Counted from the first letter of the stretch, positions 36,840 to 49,739 are shown. The stretch is 64,000 nt of DNA from Cyathus striatus (GCA_025738555.1 JAOVFP010000001.1:1798001-1862000); one strand, 5' to 3'. Made by a program: numbers and translations. The notes: generated by a model from the letters alone, not told the origin.

Positions 36840-37510
36840 TAATAAGAAGCTAGAATGGAAAATATTGAGTGTATGCAGATCCATAGGTTCATTGACAATG
36901 TATGATAAATATGGGATGGGGTGGTGTGACATGTTTTACAATCAGAACTAGAGGTGTTGATATGATGGTATTGAACATTTTGCTATTGAAAAGGACAGTG
37001 ATAGAGCCACTCATGGATAAAATATGTGAAAGAATGTGAAATACGTGATTCCACATCATATCAAACTTATGCATCTCAGTTATTATTATGATTCTTGCAT
37101 CAACGACTGGTTATACTGATATCTTCAACAACACACATTATTGAGTCACATAGTTGCTTACTCTATATTACTACAAAACAGTTTCTTTGTTTTATTGATA
37201 CAAGAATTAATGGATACTATCTCCACTCTTAGTCATATTGTATCACATTCAATTTCACCATTTGAGTGTAATATGTTATATAGTTCTTTTAGTATTTGTA
37301 TCTCTTTCTAAGTATGAAAATGCCTCCTGTAGTTCTCTATTCTTTCTTGCACAGTGGCTATTACTTTTCACTTTTCTAGGATCAGACACCATCTAGAATT
37401 GGCAATCAACAGACATTTCAGAATTCTCTTATCCAATTTAACAAGACAACATCAGGAAGTGGTTCATGAGCCCGTTATTGCTGGGTTTCCTGCTCTTGAC
37501 ATAATTTTCA
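36840..37510. other. Conserved noncoding core of element A
   Basis: The block with TTGAGTCACATAGTTGCTTA, a CTACAAAACAGTTTCT-like run, a TATCTCCACTCTTA run and AACATCAGGAAGTGG aligns with 56,850-57,560 in element D and partly with 59,960-60,310 in element C. No open frame is shared, so it is not obviously coding. Confidence 0.7.
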
Positions 37511-37609
37511 AAATTAAATAAATTGTTGATGACAAAGGTCAAATTTTATTACTACACAATGGACCAATAGTTAATTGTAATGTTACAGAGTGCTCTGATT
37601 CCTTGGCTA

Positions 37610-38640
37610 TAAAATGTAAAGAAACAATTGACAAACATGACACACATGAAATTTGTGACAGATGTAACATGTCTGAGAATATGTGTGAAAAGTGTGACAT
37701 ATGTCATGTGCAGGAATAGGTGTGACAAGTGTGACCCACATGGAATATGTCAAATATAAAGTGCAGGAATATATGTGACAAATATGATGTGTGTAAAATG
37801 TGTGACATATGTTATACACAGGATTATAAATGTGATGTGTGGGAATTTGTGTGACATGTGTGACGTACATGGAAAGCGTGACAAATGTTATGTGCAGGAA
37901 ATTCATGGAGTGCAGGAATATGTATCACATGTGTGATGTATATGACATCATGACAAATGTGATGCATGACAATATGTATGACAACTGTGACACATGCAAA
38001 TATGTGTGACAACTGTGAAGTGTGGGAATATGTGTGACGACTGTGACATGTGTGAATATGTGTGACACATGTGACACGTGCGGATACCTGTGACAATTGT
38101 GACACATGCGAATTTAAGTGACAAACATAAAGCGTGGGAAATTTGTGGAGCGCGTGAATATGTGTGACAGATGTGACATGTAGGAAGAGTTACATTCATT
38201 AGTACCAATATTATGCTAGTACACCCTTGAAAATGCTGCATGATCACCTATGATTATCTATACATTCACTGGTACTAATAATAAGCTAATATACCCTTGA
38301 AACACCCAATGATCACCTATGATCACCTATATATTCATTAGCACTGATAATAGGCCAATATACCCTTGAAATGTTTAATGATCACCTATGATCACCTATA
38401 CATTCACTAGTAATAATTATAAGCCCATACACCCTTGAAATGCTTAATGATCACCTATGATCACCTATACATTCATTAGTAGTAATAATAGACCAATGTG
38501 CAGTTGAGAGCACTTGGTGATCACCTATAATCACCTATACATTCATGAGTACCAATAATATGCTAATACTCTTGAAACACTATATAATCACCTATGATCA
38601 CCTATGATCACATATACATTCACTAGTACCTCATAGATTT
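37610..38640 (-). repeat. Right-arm arrays of element A (inverted)
   Basis: GTGTGACA units of about 30 bp (37,610-38,180), then GATCACCTATACATTCAC units of about 60 bp (38,190-38,640). They are the inverted partners of the left arm but poorer in CpG. Confidence 0.85.
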
Positions 38641-38845
38641 ATTAGTAAATATAATATAGTAGGTGATCATCAAAAGCCCGGCTTTTTGTGATCATGGTGA
38701 TCACAGAAAGCCAGGGCTTTTTATGATCAAATTGGCTGACACCCCTCTACAATTAAGTGTATTTTTGTGAACTACACATGGAAATGTGTACTACATGTGG
38801 AGTACACATGTATAGGTGTGTGTGTGTAAAGTGCTGGATCCTTCA

Positions 38846-39480
38846 ATGATATTGTAATATTCATCTCATCACATGTTGTAACCCACTCATCCATATGTTG
38901 AGAGAATAGGTGATAGTGAAGGACTCCTGTTGATGTACTGTCTTCATATATAGATATTTCAAATTCAGGGCTTATGGTGTGTTGTTTCCTGTGAACAAAT
39001 GATAGGAAATGAATCCAAAAGAAGCTAGAAAGTAATGATGCATATACATACCAGCATAACTTGCATATTCACTGTTTAGATGAATCCTCCTCAAAGAAAG
39101 CCCAAATATCATGAACAGTCATTCCATTTTGAATGCATTGCTTCTTCCTTGCACTTTCATGGGGTTCTTGATGTCCTGTGTGAGGTGTCTTCCCTTGTGA
39201 AGTTCCTGGAGTCTGAAGATTAGCTAAGTTTTGTTGAATTGGTGTTTCAACAGCGGGGTCAAAAAGTATGTTGAGCACAGGTGGAGGTTGAACATGAAAG
39301 GGTGTATGTGATGGGTTAGGGAGTGATGATGTAATGAAAAATGGATTCAAATCCTCAACCAGTGGTACAGATAATATTGGTGGACTGGTGTCTTGCAAAA
39401 CATGAGGAGGCTGGTGATTTTGACACTTTGATGCTGGGTTGTAATCAGAGATTGCATCTGATTCTCATAAAGGGGTAGCA
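38846..39480 (-). pseudogene. hAT-superfamily transposase, 5' portion
   Basis: Continuation of the gene at 29,620-31,980 on the far side of element E. The open segment 39,398-39,069 is Pro/Ser-rich and ends with GMTVHDIWAFFEEDSSKQ, followed by a likely intron. The segment 38,846-38,990 joins to the sequence before the insertion. A zinc-finger BED domain, expected at the N-terminus of many hAT transposases, was not seen. Confidence 0.6.
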
Positions 39481-39489
39481 ACTTGTGAA

Positions 39490-42400
39490 TTCTGACAAGA
39501 CCTTGTCATTGATAATGGCATAAGAAAATCAAATGAAAACTTACATGATCAGGTTCAACTGGTGCTAATTCTGTGTCAGCAACTCAAATGGTCTTGGACT
39601 TCTTTCCATTTCTTCATGTTCCTACTCCTGTTGGTATCCCTGTTGTAAGCTCAAGTTATGATTAAAATGTATATGACTGAAAAAGCATGAACCTTCCATT
39701 TCTTCAACAGGGAACACCATCTCCAGCACACCATTAGGGAGATTCTTTGATGAGTATTATGAGTGTTTTTCTGATTTGCCATAGTAGTGAAAAAGGATGG
39801 GATTCAAATAGCAGTTGGGATGTGGTTTGTATGTTGTTCTGGTTGAGAAGATGTCCATTAAATACATACAAAAATACAATGAAAGAAATAGAAAGAAATA
39901 GAAGCAAATATTACCTTACATCACTGTTGATGCTGTATGTGTCCTGCAACAAAAAGACATGAATGCCATAGAACAATCATAACTCACCAGGGAGTTCATG
40001 CATGGCATGTAATTGGAAATGAGTCCATTGTGGCCTTCAGGGCTTACAGAGTTTGTAGAATGACACAAATGTGAGCAGGCTACAGCAGAGATTAACTGTG
40101 GTATTTACAGATTGTATACTGTGTTGAATGATGAATATTTAACTTCAAGTAATGAAAGTTGTGTCTCATGCATGGGCCATAGTGTAACCTATGACAATGG
40201 CACTGGTTATCCTTTGGGCCAGTTTGAGAAGTCACATGATGTGTCATAGTGGGGGAGAGCAAGTAGCATTATTTCTGGAAATGGTTCGAACCAATTCCAA
40301 ACCATGACTCTGATGATATATGCAGATCTATCTTATCTTATCTGACTTGCACAATGTTGCACTTGTGGCCAAGTTGCAATGGCCTGTGCAGATTGAAAAA
40401 ACCTATAAATTGCTGTCAGTTTTTTTTATGGATTTTGCCATTCACAATATGACATTGGTAGGTGTTACTGGGTCAAATGTGGAGTTTGAGTGGTGCTTGT
40501 AATCCACATGCAACTGATTTATCTTTGATATCACACATTCCAGTGTAAATTTTGTCTGAAATATTTGCATATGCTATCATTTGGTACCATGGTCATCCAT
40601 TCAGACCATTATTGTGGATGACAATACCACAGAAGGTACAATACAGATCCTGTCCAAAACTAAAAACATTTGACTAGTTTAACTAAGTGAAATTACCTAG
40701 GAACATTGGATTTGAAGTGCCAATGAAGAATCTATTACTCTTCCTGGTTGTCATTTACCATCACTGAATTGGCAACTATAGACATATGCCTGCTGGTGAA
40801 CTGTCTCATCTTGCCAGGAGCTCAGATTGTTCAAATGGCTACACTGAGACCAGAGGCTGACACTCTTATTGATATCAGGTCTGAAAACCTCCCATGCAAC
40901 TACAGTTTTGGGTGCTGGACAAAACTCTGGTCTTCTAATCTTATGACACTTAATATTGAAGCAATACTTCTGAGTACTATAGACATTCTTCAAGGTTTGA
41001 CTGAGCTCAAGGTTGGATATATATCTCTACCATCTTGTTGAACTAAAAGAGACTTTTGGAATGATTGTTGTTGCACACTGCAGTGGCCTTCTTAACAATT
41101 ATCCTTGTGCTCATAAGTACTCCAAAACAAAGGCTTGGATACAAGAATAAAGTATTACTGATTAGCTAATATCTTTTGAATGTACATTCTCTCATTTTAT
41201 GTAATCAATGCCTCTATCTTCACCTACTGCCCAACTTCATCATGCCAGATATGCCTATCTACTGTCCTCTGCCAACTTCATCTTAATCTTGTCTCCTTGT
41301 CTCCTTTCCTGCACTCTAAGATGTAATTTTTCTAGTGCTGTTCATCAGGTCTATCCCCTGTTCAAGGCATGCATGGACATTCTTGTCCTCATCATTGACC
41401 AAGGCCAGTTAGGGATGCAGCTTCCTGTCCTGTTATATCAACATATTGATGCTGTGTCTTTGACATCCCAGCACAACAGCAGTGAATAAGGAGAAGAAGG
41501 ATACTGATGTTTATTGCAAGGTTCGTTTTATTCTTCCTCCCCCTTTTCCCCCAGGCAATACCATGGTTTTGATACATCATTTGCAGTAATTGTAGCTGAC
41601 CTGTGATGTATCAATTGCTGTAATTGCTGTAAACCAGTAATGTATATATACAGCAATTACTGTGAGATTGAAAGAGACTGAGAAGCTGATGAATATTACA
41701 TACACATTCTTAGTAATTACTAATAGATTATACATCATGGTCTGTCCCACCAGCCTGTCCTCATTGTGCCCTTATGCTTGCCTGGCATGCTTCCTATTTG
41801 ACAAGGCTAAAAATTGCTGAATTCTATTTCATTAATGTGATGTACCCCACAAAATTAATTGTGCTTCTTTAAAGCTTTGCACCATATCTACTTTGAAATG
41901 CAAAACATGGAATGATTCCACTAATAAAAATTGTGTATGTCCTCCTAGCATGTTTGTCTCACACTATAGGTTACACTCAAATCTTGGTGATATATATATG
42001 AAATTCTTGCTTCATAATTTGACAGCCTTGATACCAATTGTATTGCTTTCTGGGTGCATTACTGAAAAACATTGTGGAATCATCCACTGGCTGGCTCACA
42101 TTACACATGTTAATATTTTTCTTTAATGAAGGATGACAAGCTCTACTAACTGTGCCATCTCCTATACTTATTATATTAGCAAGTCTATCACATACTGCAT
42201 GCACCCACAATTAAATTACAATCCTCTCTCTATGCTCATAAGCACGAGTTTGTAAGAGTTATAGATTTTTGTCAGACCAAAACAAAAATATAGCTTTGTA
42301 CATTGTCTAGTACCTTGAATACATAGATTATAATATTTAAATAAATGCTGTTCACTTTTTTTGTATGGTGGGACCTGCAGAATACATTATATTTCTATGT

Positions 42401-43080
42401 TTTTTCGCTGCAAAAACCTCCTCATGATATGGTCTTCCCAGGATGTAACTCCAGCTACTGAGGTATGCAACATGTGATTTCAATGGACACTTCTGTATCA
42501 TTTAGCACCTTAGTACCTGAGCAGCTGAGTTTCACCTGGTTCACATCATGCACATGCACCCATGCCCCCAACACATCCCCATTGACACTATAACTTTTAC
42601 ATAGCATATTTGTCTTTTCTCCATTTTATGAATTTTAGTATATTACTATGTTTCTAAAATGACTTTAGGAAAATTTAAAATATCGGAAAACATATCTGGC
42701 TAAGGGAGAAAAACATACTAACCAAAGGAAGCAACATAGCTTATGTTAATTTAATGTTACAAGTATATTGAGAAATGATCAATGGAACAATAAGCTAATG
42801 AAAGATCAATTGAATTATGAATTGATGCATACCCATCTGAATATGGATTGCCATGTTGGGACAAAGGTGTGATGGGGGGATGCTTTTGGAAATTGCTCTA
42901 ACAATAGCCCCCTGCATCAGGATAGTGCACATAGATTACTAAGAGTGTGGGGTTCCACTTATAGTTGCAGTAAATGATACATTGGCACCTACAGTAATTA
43001 CTGTTGATTATACATCAATGTCTCAGTATCTAGTGTTTCCCCATCCCTCCCATTTTCTCTTCATCGCTAAGTATATCCTA
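39490..43080. other. AT-rich, CpG-poor region without a supported gene
   Basis: Open frames at 40,748-41,041 (+), 41,208-41,489 (+) and others lack motifs or paralogues here. TACAGTAATTACTG-like motifs recur at 41,585-41,670 and 42,965-43,010 and may mark the ends of a decayed element, but I could not define TIRs. Confidence 0.4.
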
Positions 43081-43204
43081 AAATGTGGGACAGATCTGCT
43101 TATTTGGCATAATAGCAGCATTCCATAAATGCTGCATGCCCTCAAACCAACAAATCAACAAGATGCTACAAAATGTGCATAATCACTCTCCTGTGGATGT
43201 ACTC

Positions 43205-43678
43205 TCAATGCTGGCACTGGTTGTGTACCTGGATGGCATGGACTTTGTACCCTTTTGGAATCGATTCTGATGCCTGACATATCTGGCTTGATCTTGGTGT
43301 TTCCAAGGTACCTTGACCTTGAAGACAACTCACCTTGCAGCAACACTGGGTGAGAGTTGAGACTTTGTCTGTCACCCTAGGAATGATAAACCCTGTTCTG
43401 CAGTGATGAAAATACCACTCAGCACTAGATAAGTATGTGACCATTGAGTTGATCAAGAGAGCACAGAAGGAATTGACTGTTGTATTCTGATTAATAGGCC
43501 ATTCTGACATGCTGGATGCATCTATTAACCCTGCTGAAACTATCAAGTTTGCTACATCTTGTGGCATATTTCCAATGGGCTTGCTGGAAGTAGAGGTGAT
43601 ATTTAATGCACTATTGGAAATGAACATTGTATCTTGAATGAGCTTCTTCCCCTCTGGCAACAACTGGTTCACATCCAC
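43205..43678 (-). pseudogene. Unidentified open segment abutting a family-2 transposon end
   Basis: A 157-residue frame starting MDVNQLLPEGKKL with no recognisable domain. Its 5' side is cut by the GAGTGGTGTCAGCC terminus that begins at 43,683, so it looks like part of a host or transposon gene broken by insertion. Function unknown. Confidence 0.35.
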
Positions 43679-43682
43679 AGAG

Positions 43683-44090
43683 TGGTGTCAGCCAATTTAT
43701 TCACAAATTAGTCTGAAAATATGAGTACCACAATCATATTTTCCAGGCAAAATTGAGTAATGTTTTTATAAGGCATATTGAGTGAATGTAATGTAATAGT
43801 GATCATTAGCACTCATTTAATTATTATACTTCATTATTGGGCTGTAACATTATTGAATATGAGGGCACTCAAAAGTGATCATTTGAAGAATATTAGGTGG
43901 TAATCATTGGCACTCATTTTATAATTATACCTGATAACTAGGCTATTGTGTTAGCTGAATATAGGGGCACTCAAAAGTGATCACTTGAAGAGTATTAGGT
44001 GGCAATCATTGACACCCATTTAATTGTTATACTTGATTACCAGGCTATTGTATTAGTTGAATATGGGGGCACTCAAAAGTGATCATTTTA
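43683..44090. mobile_element. Stray family-2 element end with a tandem array
   Basis: Begins GAGTGGTGTCAGCC like the right ends of elements A and C, read inward. Followed by about three units of 100-130 bp containing GGGCACTCAAAAGTGATCA and TTAGGTGG.AATCATTG. The opposite end with a matching 7-bp duplication was not found between here and 45,870, so the element is truncated or rearranged. Confidence 0.65.
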
Positions 44091-44855
44091 CACCTCAGAC
44101 AGGACCAAATCAGGGTGGAGTAAATATGGTACAAACAGATTTTCTTAACAATTAGAATGTGTACCAAAATTGGCTCCTTGAACAGATTCATATTCATATT
44201 TAGAAAATAATGATGGATTGGTTCTAAACCCATATTGTGTTTCCATATTGAGAAAATGACAATAGAACAAAGATAGAATCTGCATGAAAAATCAGTTGCT
44301 AACACAGATTCTTGCACAAATCCTGAATTGGGACATGCATTTGTTCACTGATCCTATCTAAACACAGATTCTGGCTATGTTCATTGCCTCTATCTCATTG
44401 CACATTCAGAATTTGTCCTGGTAACAGAGTCTGGATTCATTCATTTATCAGATCTGTTTACCAGTTCTAAATATAATCAAAAATATGTTGTCCTACCCTA
44501 TGTATGTGCAGATTGTAAATATGGTAATGTATCATATTGACTGTCCCACTCACAGAGCTACTCACAGGCCACTCACACCCACTCATAACCCACTCAACTC
44601 CCCACTTCATCCCCACTCAGTTATTGCCCAGGGATGGAGCCACAATATGGCAGAGCCAGGAGGTTAGATTGTATAGGACAGTGAATGTTACATATTATAA
44701 GCTCTTCATAGCAATAGTAATTGAGAATACAATAAGAAACAATAAGAACATATGCACTATAAAAGATGATAACAAGCTTGGCTTGGCAAGTGCCTGGCAT
44801 CATATCCAGCATTGAATACTTATAGTCATGGTTCTTTCCAGAGTCATTAAATCAA

Positions 44856-45840
44856 ATGTCTAACTTGTTGATCCAAGAAGCAGAACAGGTTCTTCAAAGA
44901 GCTGTTGTTCATGAATCAGCACTCAGGTCCTTCCCACACGATGTTCTTCAGCAACTTTGTAAAGACAATCATATGAATGTTCAAGCAACTGGTCAAAGGT
45001 AGCCAGGGTTGCCAATTAAGAATGACTTCATAGTCACACTTGTTGCATATAAGAAAGGTCAAACCAAAGAATTATCAACAGCTCCTAACTCAAGGAAATG
45101 ACTGGTGAAAGGCAAACATGAAGAGTCTCCAAAAAGAAAAAAAAAACTAGGTTAGTCATTAAGACTTCTCTTCAAATGTCAAAATTCACCAACTGATATT
45201 GTTTTACAGAGGAAATACTTCTAGCTCAAGAAAATGACTGGCCAAAGGCGAACACAAGGAGTTGCCAGAATGAAAAAAAATGAGGTATGTCCTAAGACTT
45301 CCCTTCTGCCTATCTCATGGAGTATCCTGGATATCTTACAGAGTACACAAACATCCAAGCCACACCAATTTTCAGTATCAGCACCTCCCCTATGAACTAA
45401 CAGATTGCAACACACCAGAAGCAGTAACACAGAACATCAAGTCCCTACAATTAACACACATGGAATCCAATACATTTATGAATGTAGTTAGAAATGTAAC
45501 ATATTCTATGAAACCTTGACATACCACAGTGAAAGTGCCACAAAATAAGGATGTTACTGTTCAAGTATACAAATCTGCAAAGGACTGGCAACATATACAC
45601 AAAATATCTTGCATCATCAATGATGAAGGAACTCTTCATCTTTCAACAATTGAAGAGCAGCTCCAGGCATCAGTGACAGTTCTAATATGAAAAATTTATG
45701 CACTCACCATTAATTATTGATTATTCATAGCCCATAGACTCTAAGAGATATCATCCTTATTATCAATATAATTTGGGAAAGCTTACTGTCAATGAATAGG
45801 AAGACCTCATGGACCCAGAAGGATTCCTATGAGTAATTTT
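44856..45840 (+). pseudogene. Decayed gene, possibly with a SAP-like N-terminal motif
   Basis: From ATG 44,856 the frame reads LLIQEAEQVLQRAVVHES, then LRSFPHDVLQQLCKDNHMNV and QATGQR, which faintly resembles a SAP DNA-binding helix pair (LR.L....L..LCK...+.ATG.+). It is broken by TAG at 45,000-45,002 and TGA at 45,099-45,101. A donor GTTAGT near 45,151 and further open pieces (45,400-45,690, 45,730-45,830) suggest more exons. Element C is inserted about 30 bp downstream. Confidence 0.35.
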
Positions 45841-46179
45841 TTGCACTGATAAAAATATAGTACATAAAGTTCATAAGTGTCAGCTAAAATTTTCAAAAAA
45901 TGCTAGGTGGAATTGATTGCCTCAATCAATTTCACCTGGCATTTTTTGAGTGCCTATTTTTGTATGGTAATGATCATAAACAATCATTAGTTGTTCTAAT
46001 TGAATACTACTATTGTATGAATATTTCAGGTGATCATAAACAATCATTTATTGTTTCTAATTGAATACTACTATTGTATGAATATTTCAGGTGATCATAA
46101 ACAATCATTTATTGCTTCTAATTGAATACTACTAATGTGAGATCTATCCAGTACTTTACACTCCCCCCCCCACTCTGGC

Positions 46180-46640
46180 CAGACTCCAGGTGGACCTAAT
46201 ATAGTCCAGATAGTCTGGATGGACTCCAGCTGAACAAGCAATTGTCCAGGTGGAGTTCAGGTGGAGTCCAGGTGGAATGGATATTGTCCAGGTGGAGTCC
46301 TGATGGAATGAATATTGTCCTGGTGTCATCCTGTTGGAGTATACAGAGTCTTGATGGAGTCCTGATGGACTTTGTATTTCCTGTTGGGTCCTGATATCTT
46401 AGGTGTGTTCTTAGATAAGAGTCCAGGACTCTGCTGAGTCCTGATGGAGTCCTAATGGACTTTATATTTTCTGTTGGGTCCTGATATCTTAGATGTGTTC
46501 TTAGGTAAGGGTCCAGGACTCCAGGTGGACTTCACAAGGAATTAGGTGTATTGTGTTGAGTATAACAATAATATATTATTATAAGTAATGGTTCAGGACT
46601 CCAGGTGAATTCCAGGTGGACTTAACAAGGAATGTAGATG
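46180..46640. repeat. Subterminal TCCAGGTGGA array of element B (left)
   Basis: Repeated GTCCAGGTGGAGTCC, GTCCTGATGGAGTCC and related units. The right-hand counterpart is at 55,735-55,985. These are likely candidates for transposase binding. Confidence 0.75.
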
Positions 46641-46892
46641 TTTTAACATATTTATATTATGTGGCTAAGCACTTGCACTTACTATTACACCTGAGGAATA
46701 TTATTACCACTAGAATTTAGACAGACATTAGAGACCTTTACTCTTTACTATTACTACTTGGTTGTCATGCTGACATGATGTGACTAAGTACTTCCATTAT
46801 TATTACACTTAGGGGGTATTATTATTATAATCATTAATATTACTATTACCTATTACATTTTTCACACCATATATAAAAATATTACATAGAGA

Positions 46893-49701
46893 TTATATTT
46901 CAGTACCATCATCAAGTTCTAGATCTTCACTAATAATGCTAAAATTTTGACTGTTTTGCCATTTTATTACATGTTGAGTATGATGAAAGATCATAGAATG
47001 TATGAACCAATTAAAGTTACTTGGAGTCATGTGTTTCATTATAGATTCAAATCCACCAAGCCATGAATTCAGCTGTTCACAAGCTTGTGTATTGAATGCT
47101 CATTTGTGATATATTTCACCATTTCTATCTTGTGCTGTGTAAACAAGATTTGGTGCAGAACCATCTTGAGGTGCAGGATTACACCACTTCCTACAAAGGT
47201 AATCATCTGAGTGATGATTTGTATAGTGATACCCATCCACTACAAAGTGACTACCTTTAAACCAATATACCCAACTTCCATTTGCAACTGCTGTTCTAAG
47301 AACCTTACATGCCTTGTCAATACATATATAATCTGGTCTTGATTCTTCATTAGGAAAAACATCTTCTAAGAACTTAAGTATATTGGTTGCTGACTCTGAC
47401 TTCACAAACTTTGTCCATGCAATTACAGCACCACATGGAGCACATATTGTCTCTACACAATAATAGCAAGAGGCACTAAAATAATTATTTCTGTTTGAAA
47501 TATCATTATCTAACTCATCATGGGGCTGCTGAACATGTCTTCTTCTGGTTTTATTCCAAGGTAGATTTTCAGCTGGTTTACGAAGCATTCTTCGTGCACC
47601 ATTTAAGTAGTCTGAACTATGTTCTAAGTTATATTTATGCCACATTTCCTGGTGCTCATTGCAAGCTTGTGTATTATCTATCTTTTGATTTGGACAGTTA
47701 CAAACATGGCATCTTGCTCCAAATTCCTGGTTATGAACATCACAAAACACACCTCCTCTATGGTTTACAAGTGTATTAGAACAATTGTCATATGCACAGT
47801 GCTAAAAATATATATCAGTATAATATAATTTATATTTGGTTGTGCATTACCTGTGGTTCCATAACAATCCCATCAATTACTACCATTTTAACTATTGCAC
47901 TGTCATCTGGTAGCGAGTCTTGAGTTTCTCTGTAAGGCTGTGTACACTCTGAGCAACTGTGACCACGCGATGCACATATATTTCCATTTTCACCCAACTT
48001 TGCAAATGCTTCTTCTGTTAATCCAGTAATTGAAAGTCCATCAAGACCAATAAAATTAACACTAGATGGTGTAGCAACCATGCATATTGATTCATGTATA
48101 AAAGCCTGCCAGACTTGTCTGCAACTTATTTCCTTTCCATTTCCAAAACTATTGTTCCAATATTCGGTATAGGCTGCAGCAGATGCATGAAAACTATATA
48201 TACCATTCAGAACACTTTGGGAAAATGCTCTATCTACCCATAGCTTTTGTCCTACTTTCAAATATTTAGCAGAGTTTAAATGAACCTTGTAATATCCCTG
48301 TGATTCATCATGGGCACATTCATGCTCTGCAGAATATAATGTTTTACATATTTTACAAACACCTGACACTACATAAGCATATTCAAATATTTTTGAGCCT
48401 TAATACACCTAGCGTACTTCTACCTACTATAAAAACATTATTTCTATATTCTATGCACTACTTACAAATGGTATAATATATCTGGGTTGTAATTAGTAGC
48501 TAAGGTAGAGGTCCCGGACCATTAGCTAGCGTGGGAATGATCCGCGCTAAATAAGGGACATTACTAGCCTAAGTAGGAAAGCATATAAGAATAGAAACAT
48601 CGAGGTCAGAGCTTATTCTCAACATCGGTGAGAGATAATTACCAGTAAGGCCAGAGATCAAGCTAAGTGTGCATCTATTCTAATAATAGATTATCGAAAC
48701 AATGTTATCGCGTCATAGGAAAAGGCATGAGGACCAGACCCACAGCAAGTGCTGCTATCTAACGATGCTGTACCAGCGCTGTGCATCAGCATGTCATAGG
48801 CGCCTGGCTAGGTCTGAGACCCAGCATTCCTGGCAGGCTGATTCAGCGGTTCCCATTCCATGTGTCAAAGTGCACAGCATCATGCCTCTGTATGGAGTGT
48901 TCTTCCTGCAGGATGAGTGATTGTCCTTCGCTATCTTCCCATATGGATGCATTCTTGGCGCTTGTATGTTTGTCTATCTGTGATTTACTCTGGTCCATCC
49001 CAGACACCTGTATCCAGTCTAAATGTCTACCTTACCACTTAGCTAACGTGTAAATTACTGTATTTGTCCTAACTATATAGTTCCTCTAGCCATAGTCCTG
49101 TATGATATTTAATAGGTAGAGTAAAGTAGAGGAAGGGCAGTCTCCTGTGCCCCAAGAAATACTATCTAGCATTGTGCTTTAGTATTTGTGTGAGCTTTGA
49201 GATTCTAAGTGCAATGTGAAGTGTGAAGTCATAAGCCCATGTTAAGTCTGAGATTAAGGAACATGCATCAAAATGTGCATCAAAGTGTTTGCTAACTGTG
49301 CACTCCCTCTTGAATGTTGGTTTTCAACACCATTTCTATACTTTACTTCGCCTGGAAGCACCTTGCATCTGAGTCTTACCCACCAAGCACTTTCTTAGTG
49401 AGCTTATGTGGTGTGAGTTTTATTATTAATATTTACATTTACACTATGTTGCACTAAACTAGGTACTTTAGCCTTTAATTAATGTTGCTGTAGGTATATC
49501 TCTAATTTTAGTATACACACATAATGCCTGTCCATTACAACTCAATGTCTCACACTCTGCAGCTATAGGACATATAATATGAACAGGATCAATACTGGCA
49601 TGTGATACAGGTTTCAGCTGTCCTTCAAACACTTTTCTCTCCTTGTTGAAGGGATACAACTTCAGAAGCCTTGCCATTTTGTCTAGTTTAAGGCTCAACA
49701 A
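46893..49701 (-). pseudogene. CxC5/CxC6-type transposase of element B, split by an LTR-like insertion
   Basis: Transposase of the group with CxC5 and CxC6 cysteine clusters linked to KDZ transposons. CxC5-like part: IICPIAAEC (49,580-49,550), then, after the insertion at 48,402-49,469, SGVCKICKTLYSAEHE, WVDRAFSQSVLNGIYSFHAS, CRQVWQAFIHES and HSCSECTQPY. A 49-nt intron (47,802-47,850) precedes the CxC6-like part (CDVHNQEFGARCHVC, ACNEH). A catalytic-looking part follows: CAPCGAVIAWTKF, YICIDKAC, FVVDGYHYTNH, LCRKWCNPAP and TQACEQLNSWLGGF. The Asp in IDKAC, Asp in VDGYHY and Glu in ACEQLN could be a DDE triad (inference). TGA at 47,100-47,102 replaces the usual Arg before AFNTQACEQ. TAA at 46,893. 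The N-terminus upstream of 49,701 was not found. Confidence 0.85.
48402..49469 (+). mobile_element. LTR-like solo insertion in the transposase of element B
   Basis: Flanked by the short direct repeat AGCCTT (48,396-48,401 and 49,470-49,475; 5-6 bp). Removing it restores a continuous reading frame across the transposase, which aligns with element F. Features of an LTR: a CATATAAG TATA-like box near 48,581 and a conserved GAGCTTATTCTCAAC initiation-like segment. The ends do not show the usual TG...CA. A shorter relative is at 54,186-54,933. Confidence 0.75.
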
Positions 49702-49739
49702 AATAGATCTACCCTTTTCAGTTGTGTACTCAGTAATTT

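Larger units (their letters stand above)
33470..38747. mobile_element. Element A: family-2 palindromic transposon, 5278 bp
   Basis: A perfect 7-bp duplication TACAATT flanks it (33,463-33,469 and 38,748-38,754). Left end CATGAGTGTCAGCC, right end GGCTGACACCCCTC; inside these, an inverted repeat of about 110 bp holds GATCATAAAAAGCC and GCCAGGGCTTTT. Arms consist of an outer array (units of about 60 bp with GAATGTATAGGTGATCA) and an inner array (units of about 30 bp with TGTCACACATATTC), forward at 34,970-36,660 and inverted at 37,610-38,640, around a core at 36,840-37,510. The left arm contains a CpG-rich insert (about 33,640-34,960) and a TA MITE (35,042-35,727). No transposase gene. Confidence 0.88.
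31991..38835 (+). mobile_element. Element E: family-1 transposon, non-autonomous, containing nested element A
   Basis: A perfect 10-bp duplication GGATCCTTCA flanks it (31,981-31,990 and 38,836-38,845). The TIR AGCACTTTACAC at 31,991 matches the reverse complement ending at 38,835. The left end matches element F (subterminal ACACATG/TTCCAC motifs, tRNA-like boxes) and is followed by a minisatellite. Without element A (33,470-38,747) plus one copy of A's 7-bp duplication it is about 1.56 kb and has no gene. It sits inside the hAT transposase gene. Confidence 0.88.
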
